Below are positions 28,300 to 36,599 of a stretch of DNA of 63,771 nucleotides, piece after piece. Where the stretch lies: contig DWWQ01000010.1 of assembly GCA_019119615.1 (NCBI GenBank), forward strand, positions 1-63,771, written 5' to 3'. Under the pieces are notes generated by a model. That model was not told where the DNA came from and did not search any database. It was given only the letters and a program-made list of their open reading frames with translations. The position numbers and the translations under genes were made by a program. Origin of the DNA: Candidatus Alistipes stercoravium. Its GTDB lineage: Bacteria > Bacteroidota > Bacteroidia > Bacteroidales > Rikenellaceae. The first letter of the stretch is position 1. Every line of letters begins with the position of its first letter.

Positions 28300-28330
28300 C
28301 AAAGTTAGCGATAATTTGCGATTTGGCAAA
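28300..28330 (-). promoter_or_regulatory. asnS promoter
   Basis: On the minus strand TTTG (28330-28327), a 19-bp spacer and TAACTTTG (28307-28300) form a complete Bacteroidota promoter, 33 bp before asnS. Confidence 0.8.
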
Positions 28331-28345
28331 AAAAAAGTACCTTTG
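28315..28345 (+). promoter_or_regulatory. promoter of the GH2-like/rlmH unit
   Basis: TTTG (28315-28318), a 19-bp spacer and TACCTTTG (28338-28345) form a complete promoter, 29 bp before the start at 28375. It physically overlaps the asnS promoter on the other strand. Confidence 0.8.
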
Positions 28346-28374
28346 CGCATACCATTAATCCGAAACCGCATACG

Positions 28375-29709
28375 ATGAAACGAATCCTGATAGCCGCGCT
28401 GCTGACGCTCTGCACCCTTTCGGTCCGGGCGCAGGACGAGGAGACCGAAGCGCCGCGCCTCACGGAGGCGGGGCGCATCTTCCGCACCGAAGTCATCCCC
28501 TACGACACGCGACGCGACGCCGACGCCCGCAACCGCGAGGCGGGCGGATACTATCGGGCCTTCACCCCGAAACTGATCGCCGGCGGGGAGGGCATGTCGA
28601 TCGTCGGCCTCACGCACGAGATCCCCTATGCCTGGAGCGACGGCAACGTCTACCTCCATCTGGAAAATGTCGGCTCGGCCTACTCGCTCTGGATCAATGA
28701 CCGCGTAGTGGCCGAGGTCGAGGATCCGGCAACCCCTGCGGAGTTTGCCATCGGCCCCTACGTCCGGCAGGGCGAGAACGACTTCCGGCTGATCCTCCGC
28801 CCGAGCGCGACAGAGGCGATCAACGTGGAGCCGGCCCGCCGCCCGGCCTTCGAGAACAGCTACCTCTATTATCAGAACAAGCGCTCGATCCGCGACTTCG
28901 AGATCGCCCTCGTGCCCGACTCCACGCGCAAGTTCGGCATCCTGGAGGTCGCACTCGTCGCCCAGAACTCGTTCAACTACGACGAGACGGTAACCGTCGG
29001 CTACGACATCTATTCCCCGCAGGGCAAGCTGCTCGACTTCAACATGCGCGACGTGGTGATTCCGGGCCGCTCGACCGACACGGTGCGTTTCCACCCCTTC
29101 ATCTACGACGCCTACAAGAACCGCTGGGAGGCCGGCGCCAAGACGCCGCCCCTCTACCGCGTGATGCTCTTCACGCGCCGCGACGGTGTCTACAAGGAGT
29201 ACATGCCCCTGAAGGTGGGCTTCGGCAAGACGGAACTCGTAGACGGGCGTCTGATGCGTCTGGACCGGGAGCTGCAGCTTGTCCGCACCCCCTACAATGC
29301 CGCCGCGGACCGCAAGACGACCCTTGCGGAGCTCAAGGCACTCAAGGCGCAGGGCAAGAACACCGTATGCCCCGACTCCCCGCAGCCGGCGTGGTTCTAC
29401 GAATGCTGCGACGAGGCGGGCCTCTACGTCATCGACTGCGCGGGGATCAACGCCCCGGAGCATCGCGACGACCGCCGCGTGGGTGGCACCCCGTCGAACG
29501 ACCCGTCGCTGGCGGACGAGTACCTCGAGCGCGTGAAGGCGATGTACTACCGCTCGCGGAACTTCACCTGCGTCATTGCCTACGCACTGGGCAACCCCTC
29601 GGGCAACGGATACAACATGTACAAGGCCTACGAATGGCTCAAGTCGGTGGAGACCGCACGGCCGGTGATCTATGCCGATGCCGACGGCGAGTGGAATACC
29701 GATCTGTAG
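28375..29709 (+). CDS. truncated, catalytically dead GH2 (LacZ-like) protein
   Basis: A 444-aa protein with signal peptide (ending SVRAQ, about residue 20). It keeps the GH2 layout: jelly-roll sugar-binding domain (about 25-175, with LHLENVGSAYSLWINDRVV), Ig-like domain (about 176-290), then only the first part of the TIM barrel. The LacZ motifs are degenerate: GVNRHE becomes MRLDRE, DEANIETHG becomes DCAGINAPE, and the acid/base motif SLGNESGHG becomes ALGNPSGNG, with Pro in place of Glu. The protein ends after RPVIYADADGEW, before the nucleophile Glu of full-length enzymes (about 1000 aa). The frame is intact and has its own promoter, so it looks like a maintained pseudoenzyme, possibly a secreted carbohydrate-binding protein. 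rlmH follows 19 bp later. Confidence 0.85.
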   Translation: MKRILIAALLTLCTLSVRAQDEETEAPRLTEAGRIFRTEVIPYDTRRDADARNREAGGYYRAFTPKLIAGGEGMSIVGLTHEIPYAWSDGNVYLHLENVGSAYSLWINDRVVAEVEDPATPAEFAIGPYVRQGENDFRLILRPSATEAINVEPARRPAFENSYLYYQNKRSIRDFEIALVPDSTRKFGILEVALVAQNSFNYDETVTVGYDIYSPQGKLLDFNMRDVVIPGRSTDTVRFHPFIYDAYKNRWEAGAKTPPLYRVMLFTRRDGVYKEYMPLKVGFGKTELVDGRLMRLDRELQLVRTPYNAAADRKTTLAELKALKAQGKNTVCPDSPQPAWFYECCDEAGLYVIDCAGINAPEHRDDRRVGGTPSNDPSLADEYLERVKAMYYRSRNFTCVIAYALGNPSGNGYNMYKAYEWLKSVETARPVIYADADGEWNTDL

Positions 29710-29728
29710 ACACGCCCCGCAACGCGAG

Positions 29729-30202
29729 ATGACGCTGGAGTTGATCGTCATAGGCAAGACCGACTCGAAGGAGGTCGCCGCGCTGGTCGAGATGTACGCC
29801 CGGCGGGTGAACTTCTACTGCCGCTTCGTCATCACGACGCTCCCCGACGTGCGCAATATGCGCAAGCTCACCCCCCGGCAGCAGTCCGCGGCCGAGGGCG
29901 AGGCGATCCTCCGCCAGCTCACCGAAGGCGACTATGTCGTGCTGCTCGACGAGCGCGGCGAGGAGTACCGCTCGGTGGAGTTCGCCTGGTGGCTCCAGAA
30001 ACGCCTCAACAGCGGCATGAAACGCCTCGTTCTCGTCATCGGAGGTCCCTACGGATTCTCCGACGAGGTCTACGCCCGTGCCGATGCGCGGATCTCACTC
30101 TCGCGCATGACCTTCTCGCACCAGATCGTGCGGGCGATCTTCGCCGAGCAGATCTACCGGGCCTTCACGATCCTGCACAACGAACCCTACCACCACGAAT
30201 GA
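29729..30202 (+). CDS. rlmH: 23S rRNA (pseudouridine1915-N3)-methyltransferase
   Basis: A SPOUT-family methyltransferase acting on position 1915 of helix 69 in 23S rRNA. The 157-aa length is normal. The SAM-binding knot is visible as LVIGGPYGFSDEVY near residues 100-114, and the C-terminal SRMTFSHQIVRAIFAEQIYRA is the family hallmark. The start at 29729 (MTLELIVIGK) matches family N-termini. Its stop overlaps the next gene's ATG (ATGA), and it lies 19 bp after the GH2-like gene. Confidence 0.96.
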   Translation: MTLELIVIGKTDSKEVAALVEMYARRVNFYCRFVITTLPDVRNMRKLTPRQQSAAEGEAILRQLTEGDYVVLLDERGEEYRSVEFAWWLQKRLNSGMKRLVLVIGGPYGFSDEVYARADARISLSRMTFSHQIVRAIFAEQIYRAFTILHNEPYHHE

Positions 30203-30783
30203 CCGGGCATCCCGCCATTGCCGTCATCGCCTCCAACACCCTGGCAGGCATCGGGCTGCGGTCGATCCTCGAGAAGGCCGCCCCGACGGCCGACATCGAA
30301 CTGTTCGCCTCCTTCCGGGAGTTCGAAGCCGCCGATCCGGAACGTTTCTACCACTATTTCGTCTCGGCGCAGCTCTTCGTGGCCCACGCCCCCTTCTTCC
30401 GGGCGCACCGCCACAAAACCATTGTCCTCACCTCCGCAGACCCGCGTCTGGCCGGTTCGGAAATACACTGCCTCGACGTACGCGGCAACGAGGAGCAGAT
30501 CGTCGCCGCCCTGCTGCGCCTGCAGCACAGCGCCCGCCGGCCCGAACATGCCCGCCCGGCAGCCACTCCCGCACCCCAGCTGCTCTCCGAGCGGGAAATC
30601 GAGGTGCTGACACTCATTGCCGAGGGACTGATAAACAAACAGATCGCCCAACGGCTCGACATCGGCCTCACGACGGTCATCTCCCACCGCCGCAACCTCA
30701 TGGAAAAGCTCGGCATCCGCTCCGTCGCCGGACTTGTGGTCTATGCCCTGGCGGCCGGTTACGCCTCGATGGATGCGCTGTAA
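30199..30783 (+). CDS. LuxR-type response regulator with degenerate receiver
   Basis: A 194-aa DNA-binding regulator. The C-terminal half is a clear LuxR/FixJ helix-turn-helix (LSEREIEVLTLIAEGLINKQ, then IAQRLDIGLTTVISHRRNLMEKLG). The N-terminal domain has the size and strand pattern of a receiver (IAVIASNTLAGIGLRSIL) but lacks the acidic pocket after strand 1 and the phosphoacceptor Asp at the expected strand-3 end (SAQLFVAHAPFF). It is probably phosphorylation-independent. No sensor kinase is adjacent. It overlaps rlmH by 4 bp and precedes the TonB receptor gene, which is a plausible target. Confidence 0.85.
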   Translation: MTGHPAIAVIASNTLAGIGLRSILEKAAPTADIELFASFREFEAADPERFYHYFVSAQLFVAHAPFFRAHRHKTIVLTSADPRLAGSEIHCLDVRGNEEQIVAALLRLQHSARRPEHARPAATPAPQLLSEREIEVLTLIAEGLINKQIAQRLDIGLTTVISHRRNLMEKLGIRSVAGLVVYALAAGYASMDAL

Positions 30784-30830
30784 GGGGCGCCTCCTCATAA
30801 ATTAGGATTGCAGTATCCAAAATAAAAGCG

Positions 30831-30838
30831 TTACTTTG
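30831..30838 (+). promoter_or_regulatory. weak -7 box before the TonB receptor gene
   Basis: TTACTTTG differs from TAnnTTTG only at the second position and lies 27 bp before the ATG at 30866. The 82-bp gap has no terminator, so read-through from rlmH is also possible. Confidence 0.35.
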
Positions 30839-30865
30839 TACCCTCGACAGCCCCATATACGGACC

Positions 30866-33169
30866 ATGCGATACAAACTGCTGACGATAGCCCTTCCGAT
30901 GCTGCTGCGGATCTTTCCCGCGGCGGCCGCTCCGCATGACGACGGAGCCCGGGGGCCGCATGCCGGGAGCGAGGCGGCCGACACGACCATCACGGTGGAC
31001 AAGGTGCAGATCACGGCCATCAAGCAGGGCCTCGTGCTGCGCTCCGAACCCGTCGCCTCGACGATTGTCGGCAGCCGCGACATCTCCCGCCGCCATGTCG
31101 ATGCCCTCGCGGAGCTCTCGCAGCAGGTGCCCAACCTCCACATCCCCGACTACGGGTCGCGCATGACCTCGTCGATCTATGTCCGCGGCCTCGGGGCCCG
31201 CATCGACCAGCCGGTCATCGGCCTCAACATCGACAACGTCCCGGTGCTGAACAAGGACAACTTCGACACGGAGCTGGCCGAAGTCGAGCGCATCGAGGTG
31301 CTTCGGGGACCGCAATCGACCCTTTACGGCCGCAATACGATGGGCGGAGTGATCAACATCTACACCCTCTCGCCGCTTGCTTGGCAGGGCGTGCGTCTGA
31401 TGGCCGAATACGGCAACGGCGCGAGCGCCCGCATCCGCGCCTCGCTCTACGAAAAACTCACGCCCGAAGTGGGCATGTCGGTCTCGGGATACTACACCCG
31501 CAGCAACGGATTCTTCACGAACGATTATACGGGCGAGCGCTGCGACCGCGAGCAGCTCGGCGGCGGACGCTGGCGCACGCTGTGGGACAACGGCCGGGGA
31601 CTACGCCTGGACAACACCTTTTCGTTCTCGGTGCTCGACCAGGGGGGCTACCCTTACGCGTACGCGGGCGAAGAGCCGCTCGTCCTTGACGGCCGGGAGG
31701 TGATCCGCCCCGGGCAGATCGCCTGCAACGACCCCTGCTCCTACCGGCGCACGCTCCTGAACGACGGGCTCACGGTCCGCTACGACGCTGACGCCTTCAC
31801 CGTCTCGTCGATCACGAGTTACCAGTATTCGGACGACGCAATGACGCTCGACCAGGACTTTCTGCCGCTCTCCTACTTCACCCTCACGCAGGCCCGCACG
31901 GAGCACAGCCTGACCGAGGATCTCGTCTTCCGCTCGCGCGACGACCACGCCTACCGCTGGCTCTTCGGCGCCTTCGGATTCTACCGCCACACCCGGATGG
32001 AGGCCCCGGTACACTTCAAGCGCACGGGTATCGAGGAGCTCATCCTCCGCAACGCCAACACGAATCCCGACCTGCTCTACGGGATCGAGGCCGAAGAGCT
32101 GCCGCTCGAATCCTACTTCCGCATGCCCGTCTACGGAGCGGCCCTCTACCACGAGTCGCGCTATGCCTTCGGACGATGGCTCTTCACGGCCGGTATCCGC
32201 GCCGACTTCGAGCACACGCGCCTGCGTTACCGCAGCCGCGCCGAACTGGACTACACGTTGAGCGTTACGGGCGGAACACCTGCAGCGGCCCGCGTCGAGA
32301 TCGACGAGCGGAACACGATCGCCCACTCCTACCTCGAGGTGCTGCCCAAGTTCTCGGTGCTTTACGCCTTCGACGACACGCGCAACCTCTATCTCTCCAT
32401 TTCCAGAGGATACAAGGCCGGAGGCTTCAACACGCAGATGTTTTCGGACATCCTGCAGGAGAAGATCAAGTGGGCCATGGCCTCGGGTCTCGACTACGAC
32501 GAGCCCGACATCATGTCCTACAAACCCGAATACAGCTGGAACTACGAGATCGGCGGACACTTCTCCTGCATGGAGGGGGCCGTGCGCGGCGACTTCGCGC
32601 TCTTCTGGATCGACTGCCGCGACCAGCAGCTCACTGTCTTCCCCGAAGGACAGACCACCGGGCGCATGATGGCCAACGCCGGACGCACGCGCAGCCGCGG
32701 CGGAGAGCTCTCGCTGCAGGCCACGCCGTGGCGCAACCTCGAGCTGAACGCCTCCTACGGTTTTACGGATGCCCGCTTCGTACGCTACGACAACGGGCAG
32801 GCCGACTACGCCGGGAACCGCATCCCCTATGCCCCGCGGCACACGCTTGCGGCACGCGCCGCATGGACCGTTCCGACCGGAGCCGAATGGCTGGGTGACC
32901 TGATCCTGCAGGCCGGCATCCGCAGCACGGGAAGCATCGAGTGGAACGAGGCCAACACGCGCCGCCAGCCCTTCCATACGCTGGCCGACGCCTCGCTGCG
33001 CCTCGAGCACGAACGCTACTCGATCGACCTGTGGAGCCGCAACATCGCGGATGCGAAGTACGAGGTCTTCTACTTCAAATCCATCGAACGGGAGTTCGTC
33101 CAGTACGGACTGCCCCGCACCTTCGGCGTTACGTTGAACATCTATATACAAAAAAATACCAGACCATGA
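30866..33169 (+). CDS. TonB-dependent outer-membrane receptor
   Basis: A 767-aa receptor with signal peptide (about 1-25). The plug domain covers about residues 45-165 (ITAIKQGLVLRSEPVASTIV, IYVRGLGARIDQPVIGLNID, VERIEVLRGPQSTLYGRNTMG). The remainder is a 22-strand-type barrel ending RTFGVTLNIYI. It lacks the N-terminal carboxypeptidase-like domain and SusD partner of SusC proteins, so it is closer to siderophore/cobalamin/heme-type receptors. The ligand is unknown. The last codon overlaps the start of a lipoprotein gene (ATGA), suggesting a two-component uptake unit. Confidence 0.92.
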   Translation: MRYKLLTIALPMLLRIFPAAAAPHDDGARGPHAGSEAADTTITVDKVQITAIKQGLVLRSEPVASTIVGSRDISRRHVDALAELSQQVPNLHIPDYGSRMTSSIYVRGLGARIDQPVIGLNIDNVPVLNKDNFDTELAEVERIEVLRGPQSTLYGRNTMGGVINIYTLSPLAWQGVRLMAEYGNGASARIRASLYEKLTPEVGMSVSGYYTRSNGFFTNDYTGERCDREQLGGGRWRTLWDNGRGLRLDNTFSFSVLDQGGYPYAYAGEEPLVLDGREVIRPGQIACNDPCSYRRTLLNDGLTVRYDADAFTVSSITSYQYSDDAMTLDQDFLPLSYFTLTQARTEHSLTEDLVFRSRDDHAYRWLFGAFGFYRHTRMEAPVHFKRTGIEELILRNANTNPDLLYGIEAEELPLESYFRMPVYGAALYHESRYAFGRWLFTAGIRADFEHTRLRYRSRAELDYTLSVTGGTPAAARVEIDERNTIAHSYLEVLPKFSVLYAFDDTRNLYLSISRGYKAGGFNTQMFSDILQEKIKWAMASGLDYDEPDIMSYKPEYSWNYEIGGHFSCMEGAVRGDFALFWIDCRDQQLTVFPEGQTTGRMMANAGRTRSRGGELSLQATPWRNLELNASYGFTDARFVRYDNGQADYAGNRIPYAPRHTLAARAAWTVPTGAEWLGDLILQAGIRSTGSIEWNEANTRRQPFHTLADASLRLEHERYSIDLWSRNIADAKYEVFYFKSIEREFVQYGLPRTFGVTLNIYIQKNTRP

Positions 33170-33714
33170 AAAAACACCTCTTCCTGCTGCTCGGTCTCTG
33201 CACCTTCTGCGCACTCGGCACCTCCTGCGAGGATGACGAAACCCCGAAGATCCACTACGCCTCGAGCAACGGTTCGATCGTCGATGGCTATTTCACCAGC
33301 GACAACATGCACTTCTACGGAACGGCGACCGTAACCGACGAAAACGGCAACAGTTTCTCCGACGAGGAGGCCTGGTTCGAATTTGCCGGCGACCGCGAGA
33401 CCTTGACGATCTACATGCACGCCACCCGTTTTGCCGCAGCCATGCCGGCCCTCGACATGCGCATCCACCGCATGCCCTATACGCCGGGACAGGGTGCGGC
33501 GCTCTCCTTCTCCGCGCCCAGCACCGTTCCGCAGGTCCGGCTCCCGAATGCCGAGGGCGGCGGTTACAGCTATCAGGACATGCCCTCCTACACGCTTACG
33601 AAGGTCGAGGGCTCGGTCGCCGACGTCGTATGCCGCATGGGATTCACCTGCGCCATTCCCAACATGGGCACCTTCCGCATGGAATACGAAGGACGCCTGA
33701 TTACCAAGGACTGA
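33166..33714 (+). CDS. small lipoprotein coupled to the TonB receptor
   Basis: A 182-aa protein with a type II signal peptide (CTFCALGTSC, acylated Cys near residue 19 followed by acidic EDDE). The mature part is beta-rich (STSDNMHFYGTATVTDENG-like strands, AWFEFAGDRETLTIYMHATRF) and ends with FRMEYEGRLITKD. The pattern is reminiscent of calycin-like Bacteroidota lipoproteins, but I do not recognise the family with certainty. Its ATG overlaps the receptor stop, so it probably works with that receptor at the outer membrane. nadC follows after 19 bp. Confidence 0.8.
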   Translation: MKKHLFLLLGLCTFCALGTSCEDDETPKIHYASSNGSIVDGYFTSDNMHFYGTATVTDENGNSFSDEEAWFEFAGDRETLTIYMHATRFAAAMPALDMRIHRMPYTPGQGAALSFSAPSTVPQVRLPNAEGGGYSYQDMPSYTLTKVEGSVADVVCRMGFTCAIPNMGTFRMEYEGRLITKD

Positions 33715-33733
33715 TTCAAAAAACACATACGCT

Positions 33734-34588
33734 ATGAAACCCGAATACAAGCCTTTTGTCGATGAGCTCATCGAGCTCTGCATCAAGGAGGATATCGGCG
33801 ACGGCGACCACACGTCGCTGGCCTGCATCCCCGCCGACGAACACGGACGCATGCGCCTGCTCTGCAAGCAGGAGGGCGTCATCGCCGGCATCGAAATCGC
33901 CCAACTCGTCCTCAAGCGCCTCGACCCCGAGATGCACTTCGAGCAGGTGCTTCACGACGGCGACCGCGTACGCCCGGGCGACGTGGCCTTCTACGTCTCG
34001 GGACGGCTCCGCTCGCTGCTGCAGGCCGAACGTATCCTGCTCAACATCATGCAGCGCATGAGCGGCGTGGCGACCCAGACGGCCGTCTATGTCCAACGTC
34101 TCGAAGGGCTGCACACCAGGGTGCTCGACACGCGCAAGACCACGCCGGGCATGCGCGTGCTGGACAAGATGGCCGTGAAGATCGGCGGCGGCGAGAACCA
34201 CCGCATGGGTCTTTTCGACATGATTCTGCTGAAGGACAACCATATCGATTTCGCCGGCGGCATCCAGAAGGCCATCCGCGGCGTGAGGGAATACCTCAAG
34301 GCCCGCGGCAAGGAGCTGCCCATCGAGTGCGAGGTCCGCTCGTTGGAGGATATCGACGAGGTCTTCGCCGCCGGAGGCGTGGACCGCATCATGTTCGACA
34401 ACTTCACGCCCGAGATGACGCGCAAGGCCGTCGAGAAGGTTGCCGGACGCTGCGAGACGGAGTCGAGCGGCGGCATCACCCTCGAGACGATGCGCGACTA
34501 TGCCGAGTGCGGGGTCGATTTCATCTCGGTGGGCGCGCTGACGCACCAGATCCGCTCGCTCGACATGTCGCTCAAGGCCTGCGAGTAG
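33734..34588 (+). CDS. nadC: nicotinate-nucleotide pyrophosphorylase (carboxylating)
   Basis: Converts quinolinate and PRPP to nicotinate mononucleotide, CO2 and pyrophosphate in de novo NAD synthesis. The 284-aa product has the N-terminal DIGDGDHTSLACIPADEHG segment, the LDTRKTTPGMRVLDKMAVKI motif near residue 133 and GGGENHRMGLFDMILLKDNH near 153, which bind quinolinate and PRPP. nadA and nadB are not in the window; nadE lies 11 kb upstream. Confidence 0.96.
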   Translation: MKPEYKPFVDELIELCIKEDIGDGDHTSLACIPADEHGRMRLLCKQEGVIAGIEIAQLVLKRLDPEMHFEQVLHDGDRVRPGDVAFYVSGRLRSLLQAERILLNIMQRMSGVATQTAVYVQRLEGLHTRVLDTRKTTPGMRVLDKMAVKIGGGENHRMGLFDMILLKDNHIDFAGGIQKAIRGVREYLKARGKELPIECEVRSLEDIDEVFAAGGVDRIMFDNFTPEMTRKAVEKVAGRCETESSGGITLETMRDYAECGVDFISVGALTHQIRSLDMSLKACE

Positions 34589-34606
34589 CCTGCCGTCAGC
34601 AAGGGC

Positions 34607-34638
34607 GCCGGGTGCCGACGGCAACGACGGCACCCGGC
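34607..34638 (+). terminator. hairpin between nadC and the sulfatase gene
   Basis: A perfect 11-bp stem GCCGGGTGCCG/CGGCACCCGGC with a 10-nt loop begins 18 bp past nadC. No U-run follows, so it may be a weak terminator or a processing or stability element. Confidence 0.45.
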
Positions 34639-34682
34639 TGCCATCCGACAAACCGAATACCACAAAACCGCAACCATCGGCC

Positions 34683-36599
34683 ATGTCCCCGCTTATCAAA
34701 CGCCTGTTCCGTACGCCCGTGGGCCTGCTCGTACGACGCATCGTCCTGCTTTACGTCGTGCTGGCCCTCTGCCGCGTGGCCTTCGGCGTATACAATGCCC
34801 CGACATTCGGCGGCATCACCTGGAGTGAACTGCGCCAGCTGCTGGCAGGGTCCCTGCTCTTCGACACGGCCTCGGTCGTCTATGCCGACGGGCTGTTCGT
34901 CCTGCTTTCGCTCCTGCCGCTGCATCTGCGCGAAAGGGGCTGGTACCGGAATATCACCTTCGGGTACTATGTGGCGGTCAATTCGCTGGTCGTCGCGCTG
35001 AACCTCGCCGATGCGATCTATTTCCGCTATACGCAGAAGCGCTTCACGGCCGACGAGATCTTCTTCGCCGACAACGACAACACGCTGCAGCTCATCGGAA
35101 CCTTCATGGCCGAGAACTGGTATCTCGTACTGCTGTGGGTGCTGCTCACGGCGCTGCTCGTCCGGGGTTACGGACGCCGTATCCGCGAAGAGAGTCTGCT
35201 GCGGGGCGGATGGCCCTACTATGCGGGCGGCACGATAGCGCTGCTGCTGGCGGCCGGGCTCTGCCTCGGCGGCGCCCGCGGCGGCTTCACCCGCATGACG
35301 CGCCCGATCACCCTCTCGAACGCCACGCTCTACACCGCGGACAACGCCCGGGCGAACCTCATTTTGAGCAACCCCTTCTGCATCCTGCGGACCATAGGCA
35401 GCGGCGGCGGGCTCTCCTACCGCAAATACTTCTCCGCAGAGGAGCTCGACGCCCGGTTTACGCCCGTGCATCAGCCCGCGGACTCCGCGGCCGTCGATCT
35501 GCAGGGCCGCAACGTGGTGCTCTTCATCATGGAGAGCATGTCGGCCGAGCACTCGGCCCTGCTGCGCCCGGATCTCTACGCCGACCGTCCGCAGAAGGGA
35601 TTTACCCCCTTCCTCGACTCGCTGATGCAAAACGGGCTCTGCTTCAAACGCATGTATGCCAACGGCACCCGCTCGATCCAGGCCATGCCTTCGGTGCTGG
35701 GCAGCATCCCGTCGTTCCGCACCCCCTTCGTGCTGATGCCCCAGTCGCTCGGCGCGAGCCGCCAGCTGCCGGCTCTGCTTGCCGACCGCGGCTATGCCAC
35801 GGCCTTCTTCTGCGGCTCGGAACGCGGCTCGATGGGCTTCGGAGCCTATGCCCGCTCGGCGGGCATCGAGCGGCTCGTCAGCCGCGAGGATTACGAGGAG
35901 CGGCACGGCCGCGGGGATTTCGACGGTTACTGGGGCATCTGGGACGAGGAGTTCCTGCAATTCCTGGGCGAAGAGCTCGACACAATGCCCGAACCCTTCT
36001 TCGCCTCGATGTTCACCCTCTCGTCGCACCACCCCTTCGTGGTGCCCGAGCGCTACGCCACGACGCTGCCCGAGGGCTACACCCGCATCCACAAGGGCGT
36101 GGCCTACGACGATGCGGCCTTCCGCCGCTTCTACCACCGCTTCTCCGACAGGGAGTGGTTCCGCCGCACGATCTTCGTCTTCGTGGCCGACCATGTCTCC
36201 TCGGAGAAGTTCGCCCCCGAGACGCGCGAGTACCCCGGAAACATGCACATCATCGGCTTCCTCCACACGCCGGACGGAGCCCTGCAGGGTTCGATCGACG
36301 AGGTGGCACAACAATTGGACATCATGCCCACGCTGCTCGGACTGCTCGGCAACCGCGAGCCCTACTTCGCCTTCGGGCGCGACGTGCTCAACGAGCCGCA
36401 ACGGCCCCGCTGGTCGGTCTCCTACGACGGCAAGTTCCGCGCGCTGACCGACGGCGAGGGGATTCTGACGATCGACGACTCGGGAGTGCCGGAGCCGACT
36501 GCCACGCCGGCAGCGGATTCGCTCATGCAGCGTTTCGAAGGACTCGTCCAGCAGTACTACACGCGCATCGAGGCAAAAAACTATACGGTTCATGATTGA
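34683..36599 (+). CDS. LTA synthase-like membrane sulfatase/phosphoethanolamine-type transferase
   Basis: A 638-aa protein with about five N-terminal transmembrane helices (residues about 15-205) and a periplasmic alkaline-phosphatase/sulfatase-fold domain (about 270-610). Landmarks are NVVLFIMESMSAEHS (metal-binding Glu), YANGTRSIQAMPS (Thr nucleophile near residue 325), SSHHPFVVPE and FVADHVSS with metal ligands near the end. In Gram-positive LtaS this domain polymerises glycerol phosphate; in Bacteroidota the acceptor is unknown and could be a lipid or periplasmic glycan. The 3' end overlaps the DUF2156-GNAT gene by 8 bp. Confidence 0.88.
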   Translation: MSPLIKRLFRTPVGLLVRRIVLLYVVLALCRVAFGVYNAPTFGGITWSELRQLLAGSLLFDTASVVYADGLFVLLSLLPLHLRERGWYRNITFGYYVAVNSLVVALNLADAIYFRYTQKRFTADEIFFADNDNTLQLIGTFMAENWYLVLLWVLLTALLVRGYGRRIREESLLRGGWPYYAGGTIALLLAAGLCLGGARGGFTRMTRPITLSNATLYTADNARANLILSNPFCILRTIGSGGGLSYRKYFSAEELDARFTPVHQPADSAAVDLQGRNVVLFIMESMSAEHSALLRPDLYADRPQKGFTPFLDSLMQNGLCFKRMYANGTRSIQAMPSVLGSIPSFRTPFVLMPQSLGASRQLPALLADRGYATAFFCGSERGSMGFGAYARSAGIERLVSREDYEERHGRGDFDGYWGIWDEEFLQFLGEELDTMPEPFFASMFTLSSHHPFVVPERYATTLPEGYTRIHKGVAYDDAAFRRFYHRFSDREWFRRTIFVFVADHVSSEKFAPETREYPGNMHIIGFLHTPDGALQGSIDEVAQQLDIMPTLLGLLGNREPYFAFGRDVLNEPQRPRWSVSYDGKFRALTDGEGILTIDDSGVPEPTATPAADSLMQRFEGLVQQYYTRIEAKNYTVHD

